From contig NC_052473.1 of NCBI RefSeq assembly GCF_009730915.1, forward strand, positions 18,744,100-18,808,099: 64,000 bases of DNA. The letters run 5' to 3'. Each line of letters begins with the position of its first letter. The stretch's first letter is position 1. The notes beneath the pieces were generated by a model that saw nothing but the letters and a program-made list of their open reading frames with translations, did not search any database and was not told where the DNA came from. Made by a program: the position numbers and the translations under genes. Source of the DNA: Dioscorea cayenensis subsp. rotundata. Taxonomy: Eukaryota > Streptophyta > Magnoliopsida > Dioscoreales > Dioscoreaceae. Below are positions 50,540 through 61,185 of the stretch, one piece after another.

Positions 50540-51760
50540 ACTCACATTATGAATAGCCCCCCCAGTCCACAATGACTGCATTACATGATCTTTTGATGTA
50601 TGCACGTACATAATTTTGACGATTATTGACCAACACTACTTTCTCAATAATTTCTCGAGTTTAGTGTTGGTCTTCATAAAGTTCACCTCTAGGTGTCGTA
50701 GCCAATAATCATACAGTGATGACGGGAAGACTCACGCCATGACATTAATTAGACCCTTGGATTGATTCGAGATAAATGTTATAATTTTATCATAGTTTTC
50801 TTACCATACAAGGCATGAAACCAAGTCCAGTTTTCATTAATTTCGTTGTTGATTATAGCGAATGCTACATAAAACAGATCCTCATTGCTATCTTTGGTTG
50901 ATGCCCCTAAGACAATCCCACCATACTTTTCCAGTAAATGAGTTTCCTCAATAAAAAGTAATAGCATGCACCCATGCTTGAACCCCAACAAACAAACAGC
51001 AAAAGTAAAGTCAAAATTTTGTCTTTCAATTGTGCGCCATGGGCAATCTTTGAAGTGGTCTATATTCTTAAACGGTTGACCTACTTTTAATATCGACTCA
51101 TCATATGTTTGGGAACACCCAGCAATATTGAGCACCCCAGAAGGAGGATGTTGGGAGAGAAAAGTATCGTCATTGCAGTTCATGCTATCTGAGAAAAACT
51201 CCATGCATGGCAATAAACAAAAATCAACAAAATACGCATGAACATTACTTAATACACAGGAACAATTAATAATACACAGGAAACATATTTAATACACAGG
51301 AAATAATAATAATACATAAGAAATAATTGTAATACATACGGAATGATTGTAATACACAGGAAAGACGTCTAATACACAATAACACATAAATGAAATGTAA
51401 CCAATAATAACAATTATTGTTGTATTACGATGGAAGCAAGGAACTCGAGTTTTCATCCGAAGACCCATTCACTTCCTCGATGGTAATGTCCACGACAAAT
51501 TTGTTGAAAATATGGTATGTATGGCACATGCGTTAAAAGTCCATGTCAAACTTAATTGGGCAAAGCGTTTTGTATAAGTCAGGCGTCATGAACTTCATTC
51601 TCACTTGAGAAACATCCAGGGGCCAACACATGCATATCTCAGACATAACTGTCTCCCATGAACTTAAGACCATGAATTGAAGCACACTTCCTTCTTCTTT
51701 GTATCGCACCATAGCATAAAATTTTTCCATTGTTGATGTGACCTACATGAAATTTCAAAA
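50540..51760 (-). pseudogene. Mutator-like (mudrA-type) transposase relic
   Basis: Read on the minus strand. About 51740-51425 gives the N-terminal MULE domain (FYAMVRYKEEGSVLQF, then MTPDLYKTLCPIKFDMDF, and further on NKFVVDITIEEV). After a minisatellite-filled gap (51425-51231), 51213-50779 gives a transposase core: CLLGFKHGCMLLLFIEETHLLEKYGG, GASTKDSNEDLFYVAFAIINNE and NWTWFHAL. A frame change then leads to KGLI-VMA-VFPSSLYDYWLRHLEVNFMKTN. The usual D-G-T-H motif reads EETH, so the first catalytic Asp is lost, and there are stops and a frameshift. The element is dead. Orientation is convergent with the Ulp1-like relic. Confidence 0.8.
51231..51390 (-). repeat. 20-bp minisatellite, array 3 (AATACACAGGAAA orientation)
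   Basis: About eight units of exactly 20 bp, beginning AATACACAGGAA or a near variant, filling the gap between the N-terminal and core parts of the transposase relic, where an intron is expected. Confidence 0.9.
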
Positions 51761-51804
51761 AGCTTGTAAGATTTCACATCCACAAAAGCATGAAGAAGAA
51801 CAAG

Positions 51805-51842
<38 letters not shown>

Positions 51843-52245
51843 GAATAAGAAGAAATAAAGGAGCAAACTTATATGTTGATATTTCTCCACCGATATGAAA
51901 TTTCAAAAAGCACTTGTAAGATTCCACATCCATGAAAGCATAAAGGAGAAAAAGAAGAAAAAGAATAAATAAAAAAGAAACTTAATCGTCATATTCTCCA
52001 CCGGCAACCTAAACAAGATGAAAAAGAAGAAGTTATTCTCCACCGGCATGAAATTTTAAAAAGCTTGTAAGATTTCACATTCACGAAAGCATGAAGAAGG
52101 AGAAGAGAAGAAGAAGAAGAAGAAGAAGAAAAATTAAAAACTTACATCTTGATATTCTCTACCGATAACCCAAACAAGATAGAGGTTGAAGAGTTGATAT
52201 TTTCCACCGCCAACTCAAACAAGATGAAAAAGAAGTTGAAGAAGA
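51740..52245. repeat. Tandem repeat of about 148-153 bp, three copies, with AAC/AAG tracts
   Basis: ATGAAATTTCAAAAAGC, TTGTAAGATTTCACATCCAC and AAAGCATGAAGAAG recur at about 51747, 51895 and 52048. A second motif, TTCTCCACCGGCAACC then AAACAAGATGAAAAAGAAG, follows in variable form. Copy 1 carries an (AAC)n tract at 51806-51842 and copy 3 an (AAG)n tract near 52103-52130. The block lies just upstream of the transposase relic's start. Confidence 0.85.
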
Positions 52246-53537
52246 ATGAGAAGAAAAAGGAGTGAAAAAGACAAATTTTGACAAAGGAGTTTCAAACAAG
52301 ATTTGACAATACATCACATTTAATGTGACATGACTTGGAGGGAAAATTTCATCCATCTTTTGTTTTTTCATCTCACATGGGCATTTGTGACATTTTCTAT
52401 CCACTTAACTGACAGAATTTACACCAGGGACTAAAAAAAATTTGGCTGAAAAAAGGAAGAGATCTATTGGAATATGAAAAAATCAGAGGGACTAAACAGG
52501 AAGTTTAAAACTTCTTAGGGACTTATAAGTAATTTTCCCTATTTTTTATTTTTATTTTTATTTTTTTAATAAATAAATCTAATGTTACGAAAGGCCTTGG
52601 ATAATTCTATACAACCACCCACCACTACATCTAATAGAGAACTTCTGTCCTGATCTGAATGTTGTAACCCAAGAATCACTAATTGTGAATCGGATTCAAC
52701 GTTAAAGGCAACTACTCCCGTCATTCCTTCTTTTTTTTGTCTATCACAAATTCATGTTTTTTTTATCTGTCATTTTTTAACATAAGTATTTATTTTTTTT
52801 TTCAAAATTACCCTGAACGTTTTATTCAATTTTTTTTCTTTTGAAATTAAATATGAGAGAGAAATATGTAGATATAAATTAGGGGTAATTTTAAAAAAAT
52901 ATTAGTTTTTTATAAAATTTTGTGAAATAACTAAATTTTTAGTATATGAGATATAAAAAGGAACGAAAGAGAGTATCATTTATGAAATCAATGATAGTCC
53001 ACTAATAATTTTTTTTTTAAATAACCCTAAACTCATAATAAAATGAAACTTTGTGATGAATTTTTACAGAGTTATTAAGCCATATATTTTTTGAAAAATA
53101 ATTATTTTATTTTTACAGAGTTATTAAGCCACTGTAACTTGTGAACCTCAATCTCTGTACTGGTTCATTTAACAACACTTGCCATTTTTATAAATAAATT
53201 AATAAATTAAATAGATAAATAATTTTTTTTTTAAAAAAAAAGCAAAAAGTTGCTTCTGTGTATGATTGCTAATTATATATTATTTTTTTAAAAAAATACT
53301 TTGTATAAAATAATCTTTGGATATAAAGTACACATGTTTTCCGTTAAGCTTTTGATTTCACAAATTAATCATGATTTAAATTAATCTAAAAATATTTGGC
53401 TGATTAGTCCCTAATTTAGAAATGAAGCTAAAGTTTTATCGGGTCGGATCCAGAAAACCCGGTAACGGGTACGGGTTCAATCTCAGGATCCATTATATCT
53501 TCATCAAGGTCAGCAAAGCATTATCGGATCCGCGAGG
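52246..53537. other. AT-rich spacer upstream of the pseudouridine synthase gene
   Basis: The part 52420-52545 repeats GGGACTAAA / GGGACTTATAAG, the texture of transposon ends. The rest is T/A-rich. The sequence from about 53430 rises sharply in GC and should hold the next gene's promoter and leader. Confidence 0.5.
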
Positions 53538-56500
53538 ATGATCCGCACCGGGGCCGCCGCCGCACGGTGGTTCTCCCGGCTCGCGCCGCCGCGATCGGCG
53601 GCGGTGGAGCCGGTAATCCGAGTGGAGAACAACATCGCCCGCCTTGGCCCACCCAAGGAGGGGCCTAAGCCTAGGCAGCTGCTCTCCCTCCCACCCTTTC
53701 CGTCTTCCGGCGTGAACCCCCTTCCCGGCCGGAAACAAGGCTCCGGTTCCGGAAAGGTCACCGCCATCTCCTGGATTAAGCACTACTTTGCCGAAGTTGA
53801 GCCCGTGTTGATTCAGAGCCACTTCAACAAAGGCCTGGTGAGCTTATTTGGTTCATAAAAATTATATCTTTTTTTTTTTTATTGTTGCAGAGTATTTGAT
53901 GAATTGTGAGTTGAACGAACTTGGTTACGCGATTAAAGTTTAAATCTTTGTGGCTTTGGCCACTTAAGTGTGGAGATTTCAGGAATGTTTTGTTGGGCTT
54001 GCGGACTGATTGCAATTCTGGTCTTGTGTTTCATTTGCTTTGTCAGATGTATTGGGAGTGTTGACAGATGCTTGATTGAATTGAAAGTTTGAAGTTTTAT
54101 TGATGTTCCTTAGGATTGTTTCTTTTTTTATTGGTAGTAAATCCGGAATGAAGGGGATATAGCAAAGAGTGACCGGGATTTTGAGAATAGATGAACTTGT
54201 GATCTTATTATTTTTGTTCATTAGTGGTTTTTTTATTTTGATGTTGAAATAATCACATTTAATTTTATTAACAAGGACATTCAATACTACCTCTACTAGC
54301 AAATGGAGCATAAAATGTTGCACTCTACTTATCACTGGCATTGTTGAATTTATATGGCCTAGTTTATGTGATATTTTGTCTTGGGTAACTTTATACAGTG
54401 ATAGGATTTGAGAAAAACCATATTTGGAATTTCTAAAGTGGGATTTTAGAAGTGGACATATGAAGTTTGGGCATTTCAAAGTCAGTGCACATTCTTTCTT
54501 TTATCAGGTTCATGTGGGAAGCTCAGAGGATGATGTTTCAGCAGCCAAGGGCTGCCAGAAGCTGCACTCCTTGAAGAAGGTAAAGAAATTCGTTATTCAT
54601 GAGATTAATAGCTGTTGTCATGTTCCATGTTTTAATGGCCCAATTGGATTCTTCTGGTTTAACTTTGAAAGTTATCTTCCCCTTTCAAACAAATCTGAAT
54701 TCCTTCAGTTATTATGTGCATTAGGTAATGATCCTTTTTGGTTTAAATGCAGATTAAGCATAACGATGTTATGGAGCCTGGCATGAAGATCTACATTCCG
54801 GTATCTGTTGCAGAATCCAGAATCTCCAAGAGATATGACACCATACCGACGGAAACTCTACATCCCAATGCCGATGAGATACAGTATTTACAGAGACTTG
54901 TGTTGCATAAGGCATAAAAACACTCAATCTCTTTTTTCAGTTATTTAAACTTTTCTGGAGAATAGGTTTTTAACTGTTTATGAAAAGGATACAACAATCA
55001 TTTTGTTCACTCTGATGTCTCCACTTATTGAGGCATTATCAATTATAAATTCGTTTATTTCAGGACTCAGCTATAATTGTTCTCAACAAACCAGCAAAAG
55101 TTCCTATGAAGGTTGCTCTTGTTATTCCTTCTCTCTTATGAGTTATGACCTTTCAGTATTTGATGTTTTCTGTGTTTTTGTTATACTCTACAGGGAAACT
55201 TACCGGTTCATAACAGCATGGATGTACTGGCCGCGGCTGCATTGTCGTATGGAAATGAGGAGGGTCCCAAGTTGGTATTATTTTGGGCAGACTAAAATCA
55301 TAGAAATAATACCATATTTCATTTTTCATTTGATGATTCTCCTGTGTTTTAGTTCACAGACAGTAAAATGTTCTTTTAATCTCATGCAGGTACATAAGTT
55401 AGACAGAGAGAGCAGTGGGTTGCTATTGATGGGAAGATCGAAAGAAAGCTTTTCTCGCCTAAGTTGGTTGTTTAGTAACATAGGTTTCGCAAAATCATCT
55501 TCTCAGGTATAAAACTAATGTACTGTCTTCATTGTTAGACATTATAAGCCAATGAAAAATGTTTGTTCGGTTTATAACTCTTCTATTTACCTTTGTTATA
55601 TATTGCAAATTATTGTGAAAGGCATCAAATTATTTCCAAGCCCTCATACATAAGATGACTACCCCGGATGCGTGTTGTCTTTCAACCATTACTGGAAAAG
55701 TTAATTTTTCATGCCATGCTAATTTCTAAGTCTGTTATCTTCTGTGTGTATGAAAATATGTGTTCTCTGCATCCTTTTGGTTAATTTGTTTGCTTCATTG
55801 CCTTTAAAGTCATTCATCTATTGACTGGTTATTCAGACTTGGAATGATGCATGTGAAGCAACTCTTCAGAGGTATTGGGCATTGGTCATTGGCTGCCCAA
55901 AAGAAAAACAAGGCATTATTTCTGCTCCATTGTCAAAGGTATTTCCTTTTGTTTTCTGGTTTTATTTCCTTATTTACAAGAAAAAGATGGATTTTTATGC
56001 AGGATCATCAACCCATGGCTTTACTTGCAAAGGCCCTGTTTCTCTTAGACCTTTAATCACAGATTCAAGAACTTTTTATGATGTACCGGTGATTCGCTGT
56101 AATTGAAATTTTTTGGCCTTTCATCTTGTAGGTGCTTCTCAATGATGGAAAAGCAGAGAGAATCATTTTGGCTCACCCTTCCGGCGTCAATGCTTCTCAA
56201 GAAGCTCTAACTGAGTATCGAGTGCTTGGACCAACTATTAATGGTTGCTCATGGTTAGAGTTGCGACCACTTACGAGTCGGAAACATCAAGTAATCTAAA
56301 TGTTACGGAGATTCATGCTATTTTTATCATATTGAACCAGGTTGTACTTACTTTGATCACCGGTTTTATATTATGTTTGATGTCTTGCAGGTCCGAGTCC
56401 ACTGTGCTGAAGCACTTGGAACTCCTATTGTTGGGGATTACAAATATGGATGGTTTGTGCACCAGAGGTGGAAGAATATGGAGCGAGTGGACTACGAACC

Positions 56501-56765
56501 GTTCTCTGGAAAACCTTACAAACTACGAAGGCCCGAAGGTTTGGAGGTTCAAAAGGGAAGCGTCTTATCCAAGGTCCCCCTGCTGCACCTACACTGTCGG
56601 GAAATGGTCATCCCTAACATTGCAAAGTTCCTAGATAATTCAGGCAAATGGCATGATGAGGGTCAGGCATGGGCCTCTCACAAGCCAGACCTTCTCCGTT
56701 TCGTAGCACCGATGCCATCTCACATGAAAATAAGCTGGAACCTTATGTCATCCTACTTGGTGTGA
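53538..56765 (+). CDS. RluA-family RNA pseudouridine synthase, probably mitochondrial
   Basis: Nine exons: 53538-53837, 54508-54579, 54753-54911, 55064-55111, 55194-55274, 55390-55506, 55837-55938, 56132-56290, 56391-56765, giving 470 residues. The N terminus (MIRTGAAAARWFSRLAPPRSAAVEP) is Arg/Ala-rich with no acidic residue until Glu24, like a mitochondrial presequence. An S4-like RNA-binding part spans exons 1-3 (WIKHYF ... NDVMEPGMKIYIP). The catalytic box HKLDRESSG holds the nucleophile Asp225. Next come [30 protein letters not shown] and a plant-type C-terminal extension (PLLHLHCREM). It isomerises uridines in rRNA or tRNA. It resembles Arabidopsis RNA pseudouridine synthase 4 (At3g19440) from memory; the target site is unknown. 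Intron 3 begins GC instead of GT. Confidence 0.92.
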
Positions 56766-57022
56766 CCAATTCTTCGAATCTCGGCATACAAGTATGATTT
56801 CTTCTTCTCAATATCAAGTTAATATTTATCGATAAACTGCTTGATTTGAGTTAGCAGCAAAGTCAGTATTGTACTAAAATCTCTTCAGAAGGAGAAAAAA
56901 AAAACTAATAAATTACAAGATTCAAGATGGAATTTTGTTTCAATTGTCATCATCATCAAATGCATCAATTCAAATGGATTGTTTAGCCTATAGTCCATGT
57001 AGGACTCTTGTCGTCCTTCTTC
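56766..57022. other. Short convergent 3' spacer
   Basis: The 3' flanks of the pseudouridine synthase gene (+) and the SAUR gene (-) meet here. Nothing else was seen. Confidence 0.5.
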
Positions 57023-57391
57023 TTATTCTTCTTCTTCTTGTTCCTTGCGACAGTGTTCCCCCAAGACATGAAGGATCTCCTCAAATGCTTCCTCATTGCA
57101 CGGAATGCGAAGGCCACCGGTCTGCTCAAAGCCAAACTCCTCCGCAACCTTCTCCATCAATGCCCGAAACTCCGGCTGGCAAAGATAGCTCGCCGGTATC
57201 ACAAACCTTCGTAAATCCTCTCCTACATACACTGCCAAGCACCCTTTTGGCACCTCCATGTTTCTCCGGTCTCCGCTAGCGTCCAACTTTCCAAGTAACA
57301 AAGCTGCATGAAGATCCTCATGTTGGGCTCTTCTCCCCCTCAATGACAAGGCCCTTAGTTTTGGCACCTTGATTAAGCTCATCATCATCAT
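57023..57391 (-). CDS. SAUR-family auxin-responsive protein
   Basis: Intronless, 122 residues. The start was taken at the first of four consecutive ATGs; any of them could be used. The N-terminal 45 residues are basic and variable. The SAUR domain (about 46-112) has MEVPKGCLAVYVGEDLRRFVIP, YLCQPEFRALMEKVAEEFGF and GGLRIPCNEEAFEEIL, all diagnostic. The tail is Glu-rich (EQEEEE). SAUR proteins inhibit PP2C.D phosphatases and so activate plasma-membrane H+-ATPases in cell expansion. A second SAUR lies 2.2 kb away in divergent orientation but is not a close copy. Confidence 0.95.
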   Translation of the reverse strand: MMMMSLIKVPKLRALSLRGRRAQHEDLHAALLLGKLDASGDRRNMEVPKGCLAVYVGEDLRRFVIPASYLCQPEFRALMEKVAEEFGFEQTGGLRIPCNEEAFEEILHVLGEHCRKEQEEEE

Positions 57392-57674
57392 TTAGCTGAA
57401 TTGAAATGGCAATGGTTGTTACTTCTGTTTCATTGAGGCTGATAAAGAAGAGAATAATGAGGTACAAGAAGCCATTGATGAGAAGAAGAAGTGAATAAAT
57501 GAAAGAGCTCTCAAATCCTTCATCAAGGATTGATGGAGGAGTTTTGGGAGTTTGTTTGCTAGAAAAAAGTCTCCTTTTATTTTCCTGATTTTAAGGATGG
57601 GCTTTGAGGAGATTAATGTGAAGCTATTTAAGGACAATGCTTAGTAATTATTGATTAGAAGATGGTACCAAACT

Positions 57675-57715
<41 letters not shown>

Positions 57716-58039
57716 GGGTAATTGGAATTGGACTTTGTCTAAGTCCACTTGTTTGGTTATTGTCCTTTAATTGGTTCTTGCAACTAAAAAAATATTTTTG
57801 CTTGGAAGACAAAATAAGGTTTCACAGATCATGTACTCCTCAACTTGTGGTATCTTGTTTTATTTTAATTTTTTTTTAATTAATATCATTGACTCAGTGC
57901 AATTGGGTTTTATTATTTGATGATGTGAATCATGTGATGGAAAAGAACAAGTTAGAATCAAATGGTCTGAGTATTTATTAATTTGGATTGAATGACAAAT
58001 AGAAGAAACAAATTTGGTCTTAAAAGTAATATAACAATG

Positions 58040-58040
<1 letters not shown>

Positions 58041-58076
<36 letters not shown>
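58041..58076. repeat. (ATT)n microsatellite
   Basis: About twelve ATT units between the two SAUR genes. Confidence 0.9.
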
Positions 58077-58647
58077 AAGTAATGTTATCCATCTTGAAAT
58101 AGTATCTCGAATGCAACCCCTGCAACCCCATCTTCTGGGTTGCATTTGGGATATTATTTCAGGATTACTAGCATTACTCATATACATACACACATGTATA
58201 TAATTAAGTTTGGGCTTTATTGGGTATATATTTGTAAAGAAACCCTTTAAAAAAAAAACTAGAATGTTGGTTTAAAAGTTTAAGTTCTCATTGAAAAAAA
58301 TATTATAAGCGAATTACTTCTTTCTTTTATCTTCTTGAGAATTTGATCTATTTATTATCACTGATAAATTGTGAAAATATATAATACATACAAAGAATTT
58401 TTTTTTTTCTCTTTTCTTCTTAAAAAAAAAGGCCAGCCTGCAGCAAAATTCATACTTAAATAAATAATAAAAAAATAGAGAATTATGTGAAATATAAAAT
58501 TGAAGAAGAAGAAGAAGTAAGAAGAAAAAAAGTATACCTTTCATTTGTTTTAATTAATGCCTTGTTCCTTCAAATCACTTACTTAAACTCATTAGTCAAC
58601 ACTGTTTTGGAGGCTTTGCTTCTCTTAAAATGTCCACTTTGGGAAAT

Positions 58648-58678
<31 letters not shown>
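58648..58678. repeat. (CT)n microsatellite
   Basis: About fifteen CT units between the two SAUR genes. Confidence 0.9.
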
Positions 58679-58683
<5 letters not shown>

Positions 58684-59575
58684 CATTATTCTAGTGAACA
58701 AAATCAAAAGAGAATTTCTTTTATCTTTATTTTAACTAATTTCACCTCCAAAAGGACCAAGTTGCATGTACGGTTGTAACAAAAAAACAAACGAAAAAAA
58801 ATAATTTCATGACTCAGACTCACCAACCTATGTTTTAAGATATATAACAAAGTCTACTTCAAAGATTTATTTCCCACATCAAATCCCTATATATATATAT
58901 ACATATGACTAAAGACTAATCAACATTCTAGATCTTTGAATCAAGGTTCAATGTAGTAATAATGATATAAAAATCAATATTTATATCCAATTGGGTGTTG
59001 CTCCAAGCTTTTAATCAAACACCCGCCCGGTCTATCTTTTTTTATAAAATTTTTAATATTTCGATTCTACTAATTTAGAGTCTGTGACTCTAAAAAAAAA
59101 CTGATAAATAAAAAAATCAAACAAAAAATTCATATATATATATATATTTTTTATAGTAAAATAAAAATAAATGTATGTTATCTAGTAAATATTATTCAAT
59201 TAATAGTAAGTGTATCTCCCTCGAATCATTCAAAACTTGATCCTTAAAAAGATCCATCAAGATTCACTCAACATGCACAAAGAGAATCCATCGCAATTAA
59301 CACCAAATCCCTCAAAAATATTAATAAACACATTTTTTATTTCCAAAATTCAAATTTCCTAAAATAAAATAAAATAATAAAAACAACTTGCCAAATAATT
59401 AACCCAAAAAAAAAACAACCAATATAAAATAAATAAATAAATAAATAAAAGGTCTATAAAAACCCCCCATTGAATCCTACTCCCTGTCATTTTCATCTCA
59501 TTCTTATTATTTCATAAATAATATTTATATATATTATATATATATATATATATTTCCCTCTAAAATTTATATAAA

Positions 59576-60028
59576 ATGGTGGAAAGGATACGCCAGATCA
59601 GCAAACTGAAGCAAATGATACGGCGCTGGAGATCGCTGAGTCGCCGGCGATGGCCGAGCCAGTCAAGCTCAGGCAACGGTTCATCGAGATCGGTTCGGGC
59701 CGGGTTCGTGGCGGTCTACGTTGGAGCGGACCGGCTTCGGTTCGAGATCCCAACCCGGTTCCTCAATCTCCCCGTCTTCGCTTCGCTATTAGAGAGGGCG
59801 GAGGAGGAGTATGGATTCCAACCCGCCGGTGGCCTCGCACTCCCCTGCGATCCTGGGTTCTTCGGGTGGCTCGTCGAGGCGCTTGATCGGGACGAGACCC
59901 GATTTGCGCGACTTGGCCTCGATGCCTTCTCGGAGCTCTTCGCCGCCGTGGCCGTGGAAAGCTCGTGCCGCGACGAAGCTGCCTGCGCCGCCGGATCTAG
60001 CCCGCTGCTTTCGCTTGCGAGAATGTGA
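59576..60028 (+). CDS. SAUR-family auxin-responsive protein, GC-rich and extended
   Basis: Intronless, 150 residues. The N terminus is strongly basic (KQMIRRWRSLSRRRW). The SAUR domain (about 42-105) reads AGFVAVYVGADRLRFEIPTRFLNLPVFASLLERAEEEYGF then GGLALPCDPGFFGWLVEAL. The C-terminal 45 residues (to SSPLLSLARM) are Ala-rich and longer than in the neighbouring SAUR. Coding GC is very high for a gene set in AT-rich flanks. A (TA)n run ends 20-30 bases before the ATG and may serve as the TATA region. Function as for the family, inferred. Confidence 0.95.
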   Translation: MVERIRQISKLKQMIRRWRSLSRRRWPSQSSSGNGSSRSVRAGFVAVYVGADRLRFEIPTRFLNLPVFASLLERAEEEYGFQPAGGLALPCDPGFFGWLVEALDRDETRFARLGLDAFSELFAAVAVESSCRDEAACAAGSSPLLSLARM

Positions 60029-61185
60029 TTTAGGGTTTCCGAGGTTTGTGGTTTAAAAAAAAAAAAAAAGATAAAATATAAATGTTTTAGTTTTAAGGGG
60101 GGTGTTTGTAAATGGAGGGAAGGAGGATCATGCTGACGTGGAATGATGACGTGGCGTGATGAAGAATTGGGGATGTTAGCGTTTGATACGCATTGAAGCC
60201 ATCCAATGAGCGATTCGAATCTCTAATGTTTAAGTTCAGGGATTCTCGCTGAACGTGTGATTTTTTCTTTTGCAGTTTAAACCTTAGTTTTTTTTAAAAA
60301 AAATTTTATTTTAGGGATTTGGAAGGGAATCCTAATTGTCGTTTAAAAAAATTGTTAATATAATTTCTTTTCTGTTATTTTCTAATTTTGGTATAAAAGT
60401 GTGGAGAAAAAAATTAATTATGTTATATATTTTTGTTGATAAAAAGGAAATTAGTTTGGGAATTTTGGTATGATTTTATGTGAATCTGAATTAATGAGAT
60501 AATTAATTAATAATAGAGAAAATTTCTTGCGTATCATTTGTTCAAATCAAAAGTATTTTATTCCTTCTAAATCAACATGAAATTCAAATCCTTTGTCATG
60601 AAAATAATAAATACAACTATCAAGACAACATTCAATTATGATAACATACTAACCATTTATTCTCATTTCCAATTGCACCTCATTTTTGATATTTTTCCCG
60701 GACTCGTGGTCACTGCCACTTCATAGCAATAGAAAGATTTTTACTGTTATTTTTTTATTAAAAAAAAAGACAAACTCTCATTATTTTTTTCCTCGCTCAC
60801 GAAACCCAAAGTTACTCACAGTGCCACTAAAATGTGTTAGACTTTAGTTACTGAGACCGTATAAAAATTAAACTCCTACAGAGTTAATATTTTTGTTTGA
60901 GATTCAAACTCTCATCATTTTTTACCTCTATTAAAAAACCCAGGGTTACTCATTATGCCACTAACCACCCTCAAAGATTCAAACTCTCATCATTTTTAGC
61001 AATGGTCTTACTATTTAAAAAAATAATAATAATAAATGAAGTTGTATTCTTTCGTTCATAAGTCATGTAATTTTCTTAAAATTTTGTTATAACTTCATGT
61101 AAATAAATATTTATATCTATGTACTACGTATACCTGCGAGAATGGTATCGGATCCATTCTCTGATCCGCCTCCGATTGCGTGCAA
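60029..61185. other. Spacer between SAUR and GT64 genes
   Basis: AT-rich. The part 60770-61000 holds short repeated segments listed separately. No gene was supported. Confidence 0.5.
60770..61000 (-). repeat. Two to three degenerate SINE-like segments
   Basis: On the minus strand TAGTGGCA(C/T)..GAGTAAC.. TGGGTTT followed by A-rich sequence and ATGAGAGTTTG occurs twice (about 60906-60975 and 60773-60835). A third partial copy is near 60975-61000. AGTTTGAATCTC resembles a decayed B-box, and TAGTGGCATAATGAG resembles an A-box. Clear target duplications were not seen. Confidence 0.45.

Larger units (their letters stand above)
57392..59575. other. AT-rich divergent promoter region between two SAUR genes
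   Basis: Contains (TA)n at 57678-57711, (ATT)n at about 58041-58076, (CT)n at 58648-58678, and (TA)n at about 59129-59148 and 59536-59553. No TGTCTC/GAGACA auxin-response element cluster was confirmed by eye. No additional gene was found. Confidence 0.5.

Noticed and set aside
49802-51390. 20-bp repeats considered as a CRISPR-like array
   Set aside because: There are no conserved repeats with unique spacers of constant length, units are degenerate and contiguous, and the genome is a plant's.
54424-54786. 120-residue frame spanning pseudouridine synthase exons 2-3
   Set aside because: It reads through introns; only the 24-residue exon 2 part is real.
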